This document shows positions 13,119-22,094 of a stretch of DNA of 26,871 nt, in pieces. The position numbers were made by a program, and so were the translations under genes. The stretch comes from Helicobacteraceae bacterium (GTDB lineage Bacteria > Campylobacterota > Campylobacteria > Campylobacterales > Helicobacteraceae), in the NCBI GenBank assembly GCA_029258405.1, contig JARHYY010000137.1, positions 1 through 26,871 of the forward strand. Direction: 5' to 3'. Under the pieces are notes generated by a model. The model was not told the DNA's origin, made no database searches, and saw nothing but the letters and a program-made list of their open reading frames with translations. Numbering within the stretch: the stretch's first letter is position 1; every line of letters starts with the position of its first letter.

Positions 13119-14765
13119 ATGCGACTTTTTATCCCTCCAAGCACAGATTATGTACTTAATGCAAGTTCTTTGACTATCCTTAGCGAAGAAGAGCTACAAA
13201 ATCGCTCTTTAGATGAAGAGCCATTTATAGTTTCAAATGTACCAACGGATCATGCTTATATTTTAGCTCCAGAAATTAATTTTTATATTCATTCAAGCAA
13301 TGATATTAATGAGGAAAAGCTCAATATACTGTATAAAGCTCGTGAATTAAGCTTTGAATATCTTGAAATACAAAAACAGCTTTATGTTGATAACTCACTT
13401 TTTGTTATTGGAACAGGAAGGGTGGCAGAAGATTTCTGTTTATACGCTAATCAAAACGGTTTTGATTGTGTTTTACTCGCCCCATCTCAAGTTATTTCTA
13501 TAGGTGGTTCTTTAGGTAAATTTACATTGCTTTTTGATGATGAAAGTACAAGAAATTATGCCCAAGGTGTTTTGTTTGTAGATATTCCTAAACGACAAAA
13601 AGGTGTTGAAACTGTGGCAGATTTTGAGGATAGGGAATCTTTGCTCCAAACACTAAAAAATCGTTTAGGCAATATAGAATACAATGATATTTTGCATTTT
13701 GATTCTACCTTTTGTCAATATGAAGGCAGAAGAGAAAAATGTTGCTGTGCCTGTGCGGAAGTATGCCCTACTTTTGGAATCTATAATGATGATTCTGAAA
13801 AAAAATTACATTTTTCAAGCATTGATTGCATACAATGTGGATTATGTTTATCAGTATGTCCAACAGGTGCAATTGAATTTAAAGAGTTTCCAAGAACATT
13901 ATTTTTAGAAATTGCTCGATTATATCGGGGGTATGCTATTTTATTGCTTGATAATCATAGTTTAACTCAATTACAAAATTGTGATATTCATATACCAGAA
14001 TATTTGCTTCCATTAATAGTGCCAGAAATTAATGCACTTACCCCTCTATATCTCTTAAACCTTATTCAAGAAAGTGGATACCCCTTGATTGTCTATAAAG
14101 ACAATTTTTCAACCACTCTTTTAGAGAGTGTAGAAATTGTAAATATCCTCATACAAAAAGGATATAAAGAGCTTGGAATTTATGCCATTGATAATTTAGA
14201 AAACCTGCAACACTCTCTCTTAAATATTAAGAGCATTCATAATGTACAATATCTTTATGTGCCTAGAGATACAGACCATAATCGCACTATATTTGCTGAA
14301 CGATTACGCTATATTATCAAAGATAAAGATCTTGGGCATTTACCATCTTATGAACATTTAAGATATGGACAAATACATATTAAGGATGGCTGTACGCTAT
14401 GCCTTAGCTGTGTTGGGGCTTGCAATGTTGGTGCATTAAATGCCAATGAACATAATTTTACACTTACCTTTAACCCATCTTTATGCACAACCTGTGAATA
14501 TTGTTTGCTTTCCTGTCCAGAAAATGTAATGATTTTAGAGCGCAGTGGAATTGCACTCAATGCCCAATGGTTTGAAAGTCGCATTCTTGCTCAAGATAAA
14601 CCTTTTAAATGCGTGGAATGTGGCACTGCCTATGCTACCACTGCTTCTATAACAAAGATTAAAAATATGCTACTCCCAAAATTTGGAAATGATGAGCGAA
14701 AAATACGCACTTTAGAATGCTGTCCTGATTGTAAAGTAAAAATTATGGCAAAAGGTATGATGTGA
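13119..14765 (+). CDS. Multi-cluster 4Fe-4S protein of the formate dehydrogenase locus
   Basis: A 548-residue cytoplasmic-looking iron-sulfur protein, first gene of the operon. Its N-terminal half has a Rossmann-like segment (NSLFVIGTGRVAEDF near 92-106). It carries four CxxC-type [4Fe-4S] motifs, C209-C216 (CCACAEVCP), C237-C247 (CIQCGLCLSVCP), C425-C435 (CTLCLSCVGAC) and C456-C466 (CTTCEYCLLSCP), and a last pair of CxxC knuckles (C498/C501, C534/C537) that may hold zinc or iron. I choose ATG 13119, six bases after TTGGAA, over an in-frame TTG at 13107 lying inside that site. Large ferredoxin-like proteins of this kind accompany fdh operons in Campylobacterota and Shewanella (FdhT-like, from memory); a role in electron transfer or assembly is inference. 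Confidence 0.8.
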   Translation: MRLFIPPSTDYVLNASSLTILSEEELQNRSLDEEPFIVSNVPTDHAYILAPEINFYIHSSNDINEEKLNILYKARELSFEYLEIQKQLYVDNSLFVIGTGRVAEDFCLYANQNGFDCVLLAPSQVISIGGSLGKFTLLFDDESTRNYAQGVLFVDIPKRQKGVETVADFEDRESLLQTLKNRLGNIEYNDILHFDSTFCQYEGRREKCCCACAEVCPTFGIYNDDSEKKLHFSSIDCIQCGLCLSVCPTGAIEFKEFPRTLFLEIARLYRGYAILLLDNHSLTQLQNCDIHIPEYLLPLIVPEINALTPLYLLNLIQESGYPLIVYKDNFSTTLLESVEIVNILIQKGYKELGIYAIDNLENLQHSLLNIKSIHNVQYLYVPRDTDHNRTIFAERLRYIIKDKDLGHLPSYEHLRYGQIHIKDGCTLCLSCVGACNVGALNANEHNFTLTFNPSLCTTCEYCLLSCPENVMILERSGIALNAQWFESRILAQDKPFKCVECGTAYATTASITKIKNMLLPKFGNDERKIRTLECCPDCKVKIMAKGMM

Positions 14766-15376
14766 AAAAAATATACAATGAAGAAATAGGTTTAAATAAA
14801 ATCAGTAAAGCACGCTCACTTTATTATGATTTTTTTGCTAGAATGTTATTGTATGAATTGCTTGAAGAAAGCCAAGAACGATTAGTATTCTCTTTAGAGC
14901 TTATGTCAAAAATGCCTTTTGAAGAATCTTTAGAAAACATTTCAAGGCAGCTTTTATATATAGTGCAAACACATGGAGTTGCAACCATAAAGCAAGAATA
15001 CACTAATATATTCGTACTTCCTTTTAACTGCAAGCAAATTCATTTGATACTTTCACATTACATGAGCAATAATGTAGGAGGAGGTATCTTGCTTGAAATA
15101 AAAGATTTTTTAAGAAATTTACCTGTAAGGATAAATGAAAAGGTTTGCAAAGAGAGCGAAGAGCATTTTGGTTTTTTAATGGTGCTTATGAATTATATTA
15201 TAACTCATGAGAATATTATTTCTATGGAGTTACAAAAAGAATTTTTTTCTCGTTTTATCGTTCCTTATGGCACAGAAATAGCTACCTTAATGAAAGAGAG
15301 CTCAAGCGAATGCTATTCATACACAGGTATGATTTTGGATTCTTTTCTCAATATGGAAAAAGGCTACCTTCAATAA
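14762..15376 (+). CDS. TorD/DmsD-family molybdoenzyme chaperone
   Basis: A 204-residue all-helical cytoplasmic protein. TorD-family chaperones bind the Tat signal of molybdoenzymes and hold them until the cofactor is inserted. The family motif EYTNIFVLPF, equivalent to E-Y-x-x-L-F-x-x-P, lies near 79-88, and a conserved acidic helix (ESEEHFGFLMVLMNYI) near 130-145. It starts at GTG 14762 inside the stop of the preceding gene (GTGA overlap), 6 bases after AAAGG. Its place two genes before fdhA makes FdhA the likely client; FdhX is another. Confidence 0.85.
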   Translation: MKKIYNEEIGLNKISKARSLYYDFFARMLLYELLEESQERLVFSLELMSKMPFEESLENISRQLLYIVQTHGVATIKQEYTNIFVLPFNCKQIHLILSHYMSNNVGGGILLEIKDFLRNLPVRINEKVCKESEEHFGFLMVLMNYIITHENIISMELQKEFFSRFIVPYGTEIATLMKESSSECYSYTGMILDSFLNMEKGYLQ

Positions 15377-15413
15377 AAAACTGAAGGTTTTTACTTCAAT
15401 ACAGGAGGATTGT

Positions 15414-15623
15414 ATGCAAATAAAAAATAAACGAGAAATATCTCCAAGGAGAGATTTTTTAAAGAAGTCTGGCTCTATCGTTGCTGTTGCCGGTGCAGTT
15501 GCAATAACTGCTGGCTGTACAACAGATAAGCTTACCCATTTAAGTAATAAAAAATCTAAAAAAGAGGAGATTTTATACCAAAAATCTCCTGATTGGGCAC
15601 TTTATTATTCTGTGGCAAAGTAA
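15414..15623 (+). CDS. fdhX: Small Tat-signal protein of formate dehydrogenase (FdhX type)
   Basis: A 69-residue protein matching the formate dehydrogenase region Tat-target family. The N-terminus has a twin-arginine motif SPRRDFLKKSG (RR at 12-13) and a hydrophobic stretch at about 20-33. A cysteine in ITAGC (C35) resembles a lipobox, then a short basic tail ends in SPDWALYYSVAK. An excellent Shine-Dalgarno (AGGAGG) precedes the ATG. It lies 28 bases before fdhA and is presumably exported with it or helps its assembly; the exact role is not established. Lipid anchoring at C35 is a possibility from the motif alone. Confidence 0.88.
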   Translation: MQIKNKREISPRRDFLKKSGSIVAVAGAVAITAGCTTDKLTHLSNKKSKKEEILYQKSPDWALYYSVAK

Positions 15624-15651
15624 AATGTAATATAGTTTAAAAGGAGTAAAA

Positions 15652-18462
15652 ATGCGACAAAAAACTATTGCTCAAAGACGAGCGTTTTTGAAAATGTCTG
15701 CGTTAGCGGGTGCTATTGGTGCGACACAAGTTTTTGGTGCAGAGGAATCAAAGGTTCTAAGACCTGCTAGCACACAAGAGATTAAAGAGCGTTATCCCAA
15801 CGCCCAAAAGATTAAAACTATCTGTACGCACTGTTCAGTGGGCTGTGGTATTATCGCTGAAGTTATAGATGGGGTATGGGTAAGGCAAGAAGTGGCACAA
15901 GATCACCCTGTAAGTCAAGGTGGGCATTGCTGTAAGGGTGCAGATATGATTGATAGAGCCCATAGTGAAACACGGTTACGTTATCCCATTGAAAAAGTAG
16001 GCGGAAAATGGGAGCGTATTAATTGGGAACAAGCTTTTGATAAAGTAGGTAACCAGCTTAAAGATATACGCGAAAAATATGGACCAGATAGTGTTATGTT
16101 TATTGGTTCTGCAAAGGTAAGCAACGAGCAAAGCTACTATATCCGTAAGTTTGCTGCTTTTTTTGGAACAAATAATATTGATCATCAGGCTCGTATTTGA
16201 CATTCACCAACAGTCGCCGGTGTGGCGAATACATGTGGATACGGTGGAATGTCAAATCACTTAGGTGATATGCAGTTTTCAAAATATATCCTTATCATTG
16301 GTGCTAATCCAGCTGTTAATCATCCTGTGGGTATGGTACATATTTTACGTGCTAAGGAAAAAGGGGCAAAGCTTGTTTGTATTGATCCTCATTTTTCTAA
16401 AACAGCAGCTAAATGTGATGAGTTTCATAGAATCAGAAGTGGAACTGATGTAGCTTTTGCCTATGGGCTTATTAATCATATTGTAAAAAATAATCTTCAT
16501 GATATGGAATACCTTAAAGAGAGGGTATATGGATTTGAAGAAATATTCAAAGAAGCAGAGAAATTCTCATTAGAAGAAACAGCAAATATTACAGGCATAC
16601 CCGCACAAGATTTAGCCCATATTGCTGAAGAAATGGCACAAGCAAAGCCTGCAAGCTTAATATGGAATCAAGGGCAGACGCAACATACCACAGGCACAAA
16701 CAATACAAGAATTTTGCCTATTTTACAGCTTGTGCTTGGAAATTTAGGTAAAGTTGGGGGCGGAGTTAATATTTTACGCGGTCATGATAATGTTCAAGGT
16801 GCGAGCGATATGGGCAATCTCTCTGATACTTTGCCGGGCTATTATGGGTTAGGAGAAGGTCCATGGCGTCATTTTTGTAAGCATTGGGATGTTGATTATG
16901 ACTATATGCTTTCGCGTTTTAAGAGTAAAGCTCTTATGGAAAAGACAGGCTATGCACTTTCAACATGGAGATTTGGTGTTGTTGATTCAGAAAATTTTGC
17001 TAACAATGGGGATACTGCTCTTAAAGCACTTATAGTTATTGGAAATGGAATTTCAACCTCATCACTTCTTGATGTAACAAAAGAGGCATTAGACACCTTA
17101 GAGCTTGTTGTCTTTATTGATCCTTATGTTAATGATGCTGCGGTTATTACAGATAGAACAGATAACTTATTTCTTCTCCCTGCTGCTTCTCAAATGGAAA
17201 CAAGTGGTTCAGTAGCAGCAACCAACAGAGCTTATCAATGGCGTTATAAGGTTATGGAACCTTTATTTGAATGCAAGGAAGATCAGGATATTCTATTTGG
17301 ATTTGCTGAAAAATTAGGCTTTAAAGATGAGCTCCAGCGTTCATTATATAAAATTGCTAAAGAAAAAGGGAGGGATACATTTATTTGGCCAGATGATGCT
17401 ACTACTGAAATGTGTCAATCAATTCGCTCTATTGCTTTGCAAGGCATAAGCCCAGAACGGTTAAAAGAACAATGTGATAAATGGCATATGTTTGACAAAG
17501 TTACACTTGAGGGCTTTGGTGATATGAAAGGCTCTTTTTATGGACTTCCTTGGCCCTGTTGGAGCAGCAAGCATCCCGGTACTCCTATCATGTATGATGA
17601 TACAATTCCTGTCATGCAAGGTGGCATGGGCTTTCGTGTTAATTGGGGCATACAGGCTCCTGATGGGCATAGCTTGCTTAGTGAAAGAACTTTACCTGAT
17701 TCAAATATTGCTGGACATCCAGCCATTACTGCAGCCAATATTGAAGAAGTGCTAGGCATTACCCTTAGTGAAGAAGAAAGACAAGCTGTACAAGGCACAA
17801 CTTTTGCCACAGATTCAACAAATATTTTGGTAGATAAAGCTTTAGAGGCTGGAATCTGTCCTTATGGCAATGGAAAAGCTCGAATGATTGTATGGCAATG
17901 GTATGACAAAATACCATTACACCGTGAGCCATTGCACTCTATAAGGCAGGATTTAGTAGGAAAGTATCCCACATTCCCCGATAAAAAAGATCATTTTAGG
18001 ACAAATATTCGTTATGCAAGCGAACAAAACCACGACTGGAAAAAAGATTATCCTCTCAATATGCTTACTGGACGCTTAGTTGCCCATATGGGTACAGGCA
18101 CAGAAACAAGGAGTGCAAAATATCTTGCTGAACTTTATCACACTATGTTTGTGGAGATTCACCCTAATACGGCTCATAAATTAGGCATTAATGATGGTGA
18201 TAATTGTTGGGTATATGGCGTAAAAGGAACACGAATTCTTGTAAAAGCAAAACATTCTTTTCGTGTTGATGAAGGAAGTGTGTTTTTACCGCAAAATTTC
18301 TCTGGTGTATATAGTGGCAAAAGTCTTCTTGAGAGATACCCTGAAGGAACAAAACCTTATGCTATTGGAGAAGCAGCTAGCATGATAGTAGGTTATGGCT
18401 ATGATTATAATGTAGCATGCCCTGAAACAAAAAGCGGTCTATGCCGCATAGAGAAGGCGTAG
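15652..18462 (+). CDS. fdhA: Selenocysteine-containing periplasmic formate dehydrogenase, catalytic subunit FdhA
   Basis: A 936-residue molybdopterin (bis-MGD) enzyme oxidising formate to CO2 in the periplasm. A Tat signal with RR at 9-10 (QRRAFLKMS) is followed by the [4Fe-4S] ligands C58, C61, C65 and C93 or C94 (CTHCSVGC...GGHCCKG). Codon 183 is an in-frame TGA (16198-16200) set in the family's active-site sequence ARI-U-HSPTVAGVANTCGYGG, so it is read as selenocysteine. The frame on both sides is the same and intact, and a SECIS-like hairpin follows. The remaining molybdopterin domains run to the end, with the C-terminal cap LTGRLVAHMGTGTETRS near 806-822. Length is in the range of Campylobacter FdhA. 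Shine-Dalgarno AAAGGAG; fdhB follows after 9 bases. The selenocysteine insertion genes are not in this window. Confidence 0.95.
16198..16238 (+). promoter_or_regulatory. UGA selenocysteine codon and bacterial SECIS hairpin in fdhA
   Basis: The UGA is followed by C and, after 18 bases, by a GGU in the loop of a hairpin (TCGCC 16214-16218, loop GGTGT, GGCGA 16224-16228). In E. coli fdhF the loop GGU also begins 18 bases after the UGA. The 5-bp apical stem is perfect, with weaker outer pairing (CAC 16205-16207 with GTG 16235-16237). It would recruit SelB. Confidence 0.85.
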
Positions 18463-18471
18463 GAGGTTAAA

Positions 18472-19116
18472 ATGAGCACAACTGAAAATTATACCGCTGG
18501 AGGTTTTACAATACAATCTCAAGCACGAATCAAGTTTTATTGCGATACTAATCGCTGTATCGATTGTCATGGCTGTGATGTGGCATGCAAAGAAGCCCAT
18601 CAGCTGCCTATTGGCATTAATCGTCGTCGTGTAGTTACACTTAATGAAGGGATTGTAGGCAAAGAAGCATCAGTAAGTATTGCGTGTATGCATTGCTCTG
18701 ATGCTCCTTGTGCCCAAGTATGCCCTGTAGATTGTTTTTATATTAGAGAAGATGGTATTGTGCTGCATGATAAAAAAACATGTATTGGATGTGGCTATTG
18801 TCTTTATGCCTGTCCATTTGGGGCACCCCAATTTCCTCAAACTGGCATTTTTGGAGCAAGAGGCACTATGGATAAATGTACATTTTGTGCAGGGGGCCCA
18901 GAAGAAACACATAGCGATGAAGAATATCGCCTATATGGGCAAAACCGCATCGCTGAAGGAAAAGTGCCTATGTGTGCAAGCATGTGCAGCACAAAAGCAC
19001 TTTTAGCAGGAAGTGGAGAGGAGGTAAGTAATATTATCACACACCGTGCACAAACAAGAGGCGATAATATACCCCATGCTATCCCTAATGTGTGGAAAAC
19101 AGCATATAATGATTAG
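18472..19116 (+). CDS. fdhB: Formate dehydrogenase iron-sulfur subunit FdhB
   Basis: A 214-residue electron-transfer subunit with sixteen cysteines arranged for four [4Fe-4S] clusters, in groups at about 24-42 (CDTNRCIDCHGCDVAC), 68-84 (CMHCSDAPCAQVCPVDC), 103-113 (CIGCGYCLYAC) and 131-170 (CTFC...CASMC). It passes electrons from FdhA to cytochrome FdhC. There is no signal peptide and no C-terminal transmembrane helix, so it would be exported bound to FdhA through the FdhA Tat signal. Shine-Dalgarno AGGAGG; 9-base spacing to both neighbours. Confidence 0.94.
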   Translation: MSTTENYTAGGFTIQSQARIKFYCDTNRCIDCHGCDVACKEAHQLPIGINRRRVVTLNEGIVGKEASVSIACMHCSDAPCAQVCPVDCFYIREDGIVLHDKKTCIGCGYCLYACPFGAPQFPQTGIFGARGTMDKCTFCAGGPEETHSDEEYRLYGQNRIAEGKVPMCASMCSTKALLAGSGEEVSNIITHRAQTRGDNIPHAIPNVWKTAYND

Positions 19117-19124
19117 GAGGGCAA

Positions 19125-20021
19125 ATGAAAAAAATATTGACCCTTGCCCCTTGGGGGCTATTATCTTCTTTGCTCGCACAAACACATTCTGTAGGCAATG
19201 AAGAGCTTTATAGAGATACAACTAATTATGATATTTATGGCATTAAGCAAATAGAAGCAATCAGAACATGGGGGCTTGGTGATGGAAATGGGCTTGGAGA
19301 AATTTTTACATTTTTACAGGCTCATTATTTTTCTTCGATTTTTCTTGCTATTGTTATTGTTGTTCCTTTATTATTTTTAATGCATTATATGATAATAGGG
19401 CAAAGAAAATTCCAGCATGGCAAGAGCATTAAGGTTTTTAGCACTTACAATATTATTGTGCATTGGTGTGCAGCTATTCCTTTCATATTTGTATGTATTA
19501 CTGGGCTTATTATGATGTTTGGTGATAAACTAGGCGGTGGAGCTTTTGTGCGTTTTGCACGCGATATACATGCCTTAGCAACTTGTGTGTTTGCTCCTTT
19601 TGGCATACTAATGTTTTTTATGTGGGTTAAAGATGCGTTGCCACGACTTCATGACATTCGTTGGTTTATGATTATGGGAGGGTATCTTAGCAAGGCTAAC
19701 AATGCCATACCTGCGGGTAAATTCAATGCTGGACAAAAAGTATGGTTTTGGGTGGCAACAGTAGGTGGTGCATTCATGGTTTTTACAGGAGCATTTTTAT
19801 TCTTTCAAGCTGCTCCTCTTGACACCTTAAGGCTTTATGCTATTATACATAATATTATTGGTTTTGCCATTATCATATTATTAATAACACATATTTATAT
19901 GGCAGTATTTGCTATTGAAGGGGCATTGGGCTCTATGCTTAATGGAAATATGGGTGAAGAGGAGTTGGCTATTTTGCATAGCTGTTATTATGAAGAGATT
20001 AAAAAATTAGGTAAAGTGTGA
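19125..20021 (+). CDS. fdhC: Formate dehydrogenase cytochrome b subunit FdhC
   Basis: A 298-residue membrane anchor that takes electrons from FdhB and reduces menaquinone. An N-terminal hydrophobic signal (about 1-18) precedes a short periplasmic stretch. Four transmembrane helices follow, with the heme b ligand candidates in TYNIIVHWCAAIPF near 105-118, FARDIHALAT near 146-155, and AIIHNIIGF and LLITHIYMAV near 238-262. This is the usual FdnI/FdhC cytochrome b layout with an added N-terminal segment, as in epsilonproteobacterial FdhC. Its stop overlaps the fdhD start. Confidence 0.92.
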   Translation: MKKILTLAPWGLLSSLLAQTHSVGNEELYRDTTNYDIYGIKQIEAIRTWGLGDGNGLGEIFTFLQAHYFSSIFLAIVIVVPLLFLMHYMIIGQRKFQHGKSIKVFSTYNIIVHWCAAIPFIFVCITGLIMMFGDKLGGGAFVRFARDIHALATCVFAPFGILMFFMWVKDALPRLHDIRWFMIMGGYLSKANNAIPAGKFNAGQKVWFWVATVGGAFMVFTGAFLFFQAAPLDTLRLYAIIHNIIGFAIIILLITHIYMAVFAIEGALGSMLNGNMGEEELAILHSCYYEEIKKLGKV

Positions 20022-20806
20022 GCAAGGCATTTTTAAAAACATTGCTTATAGAACATATTAATGAAAAGTGCATTTGCAAAGAAGATGAAGTTATTGTTGA
20101 GCAAAAAGTAGCTTTCTACCTCAATGGAAAAAAGCTTCTTTCAGTCATGACTTTACCTTATGAGCAAGATGCACATTTTTTAGGGTTTCTCATTTCTGAA
20201 AATGTGATTAAGGGGCTTAGTGATGTGCAATCTCTTTATATTTCAGATGATGGGCTTCATGTGTTTATAGAAGCACATATCAACAAGGAGGCATTAGAGC
20301 ATTTGTTCTCTGATAAAACATTGACATCTGGTTGTTGCGTTGGTGTCAGTGGAAATCTTGATGAAGATTCTTTAAAGGTAAAAGATTTTATTGATAATCC
20401 CTTATGTATTTCTTTAGACTTTTTGCATGAACAAATGCAGATATTTGAACAGCCAACACCCTTATTTCAGGCAAGTGGATGCACACATAAAGCCCTTTTA
20501 GCTTCAAAAGAATACCAACTTATGAGTGAGGACATTGGGAGGCATAATGCTATTGATAAAGTAATGGGTAAAGCATATTTACAAAATTTAGATACACATA
20601 ATGCTATTTTACTTGTAAGCGGTAGGCTTTCTCTTGAAATGGTTACCAAGGCGGTTATGCACAAAATTCCTATTATTGTTTCTAAGGCAGCGGCAACTTT
20701 TCAAGGCATAGCTGTTGCTCAAGAAATGGGTATAACTCTTATAGGCTTTGCAAGAAACAAGAAATACAACATATACACTCATTCTGGACGCATTAAAAAA
20801 CAATAA
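20018..20806 (+). CDS. fdhD: Sulfurtransferase FdhD for formate dehydrogenase maturation
   Basis: A 262-residue cytosolic protein that carries sulfur from IscS to the molybdenum cofactor of FdhA. Family landmarks are LGFLISENVI near 55-64, TSGCCVGVSG at 103-112, FQASGCTHKA near 149-158, EDIGRHNAIDKVMG near 171-184, VSGRLSLEMVTKA near 201-213 and SKAAAT near 223-228. It starts at GTG 20018 overlapping the fdhC stop (GTGA). The E. coli CxxC pair (C121/C124) here reads C106-C107-V-G, so the first cysteine is kept and the second position is glycine, with an adjacent cysteine instead. Confidence 0.92.
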   Translation: MSKAFLKTLLIEHINEKCICKEDEVIVEQKVAFYLNGKKLLSVMTLPYEQDAHFLGFLISENVIKGLSDVQSLYISDDGLHVFIEAHINKEALEHLFSDKTLTSGCCVGVSGNLDEDSLKVKDFIDNPLCISLDFLHEQMQIFEQPTPLFQASGCTHKALLASKEYQLMSEDIGRHNAIDKVMGKAYLQNLDTHNAILLVSGRLSLEMVTKAVMHKIPIIVSKAAATFQGIAVAQEMGITLIGFARNKKYNIYTHSGRIKKQ

Positions 20807-20844
20807 TTTGTTACAAAATCGTTAATTATCACTAGTTATTATGG

Positions 20845-20850
20845 TACAAT
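20845..20850 (+). promoter_or_regulatory. Candidate -10 box for the gmhA-rpoD gene run
   Basis: TACAAT in the 68-base gap between fdhD and gmhA, 24 bases before the gmhA ATG. There is no clear -35 and no strong terminator after fdhD, so some read-through from the fdh operon is possible. Confidence 0.45.
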
Positions 20851-20874
20851 ACCAAAGTGCTAAAAGGGGTAAGT

Positions 20875-21447
20875 ATGTATAATATTCTTCATAATGAATT
20901 TGATAAGCATATACAAATTGCTCAACATACTATGATGGCTATTCAAGACCCTATTATCCAAGCTGCTAAAATTATTATAAAATCTTTAGACAATCATGGC
21001 AAGCTTCTTATCTGTGGCAATGGTGGCAGTGCTGCTGATGCACAGCATATTGCAGCTGAACTCACAGGGAGGTATAAAAAAGACCGTCAAGCAATAGCTG
21101 CTATTGCTCTTAGTACAGATACTTCTGCACTAACAGCTATTGCAAATGATTATGGGTATGAATATGTATTTTCTCGACAAATACAAGCTTTAGCACATAA
21201 AGGAGATGTTCTTTTAGGAATATCAACAAGCGGTTCTTCACCAAATATTATTTCAGCACTTAAAGAGGCACAAAAACACCAATGTGTCCTCATTGGCTTA
21301 AGCGGAAAAGGTGGTGGGGCAATGAAAGAAATATGTGATATTAACATCATTATCCCTAGCGATGATACCCCACGCATACAAGAAATGCATATTCTTATTG
21401 GGCATATTCTCTGTCAAATCATTGAACAACATTTTATAGGGGGATAG
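20875..21447 (+). CDS. gmhA: Phosphoheptose isomerase (sedoheptulose 7-phosphate isomerase)
   Basis: A 190-residue SIS-domain enzyme turning sedoheptulose 7-phosphate into D-glycero-D-manno-heptose 7-phosphate, the first step towards LPS heptose. The substrate-binding motif CGNGGSAADAQHIAAELTGRY lies at 47-67 and STSGSSPNI near 117-125, with the conserved zinc and catalytic segment TPRIQEMHILIGH near 165-177. I choose ATG 20875 (after AAAAGGGG) over GTG 20857, because it gives the family length (E. coli 192) and correct ribosome spacing. Confidence 0.94.
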   Translation: MYNILHNEFDKHIQIAQHTMMAIQDPIIQAAKIIIKSLDNHGKLLICGNGGSAADAQHIAAELTGRYKKDRQAIAAIALSTDTSALTAIANDYGYEYVFSRQIQALAHKGDVLLGISTSGSSPNIISALKEAQKHQCVLIGLSGKGGGAMKEICDINIIIPSDDTPRIQEMHILIGHILCQIIEQHFIGG

Positions 21448-21448
21448 C

Positions 21449-22084
21449 TTGAATTTTTTTCATAATACCATCAAAGCAGCAGGAGCAGAAAATTCATCCT
21501 TAAGCCTTTTTTTGCTTAAAAACCTTCGAGATAATGGTGTGCTGCTTAATTTTTGTGATATTTGGTGTAATACAGGTGGAATCTATGTTTTGCTCAATAG
21601 CTCTGCTTTAATTAAGGTCCTTATACATCAAACTGTTTTAACCGATAAAGAATTTCAAGCAAAGGGTGCACCTTATTTTCATTGTACACCTTGTGAAACT
21701 ATACAGGATATACTTTATTCAGAGCAAAAAAAGAATTATGCAGCTTCTATCACCCCCCAAAACGCTTTTACTTTTAAAATCGCAGGGAGGAGAGCCGCAT
21801 TAAGTGTGCATCATAATGCACCGCTTAATATTTGCCCTGATTGTTTGAGTATTATACAAAAAAGCAAGACTGAAATACAACGAGACTTTGAAAACCTCTC
21901 ATCATCTCTATATGCACCTAGTGAAAATATTGGCGAAGAGGAATATGAAAGCCTCATAAACTTTTTTAAAAGCACTTTCAATAATCGTTGTTCCTATTGC
22001 CATGAAAGTACAGAAACATTATTTCTTGTGCAGAATGATGAAGCTGAATTTTCTTTAATTTGTAGTCAGCATCAAAATTTTTGA
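21449..22084 (+). CDS. Unrecognised protein with two cysteine-rich metal sites
   Basis: A 211-residue soluble protein starting at TTG 21449, one base after the gmhA stop and five bases after AGGGGG. I do not recognise the family. Two probable zinc sites can be seen: C79xxC82 with C129xxC132 (HCTPC and ICPDC), and C181xxC184 with C205xxH208 (RCSYC and ICSQH). Both spacings suit treble-clef or zinc-ribbon folds. Residues 1-75 have alpha/beta character, and about 135-178 is a charged helix linking the sites. No DNA-cleavage or catalytic motif is clear. It is cotranslated with gmhA and followed by metX, which gives no functional hint. Confidence 0.75.
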   Translation: MNFFHNTIKAAGAENSSLSLFLLKNLRDNGVLLNFCDIWCNTGGIYVLLNSSALIKVLIHQTVLTDKEFQAKGAPYFHCTPCETIQDILYSEQKKNYAASITPQNAFTFKIAGRRAALSVHHNAPLNICPDCLSIIQKSKTEIQRDFENLSSSLYAPSENIGEEEYESLINFFKSTFNNRCSYCHESTETLFLVQNDEAEFSLICSQHQNF

Positions 22085-22094
22085 GAGTTTATTT

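Noticed and set aside
16198..16200. TGA in fdhA as a nonsense mutation or pseudogene
   Set aside because: It lies exactly at the formate dehydrogenase selenocysteine position, the frame continues intact, and a SECIS-like hairpin with conserved spacing follows.
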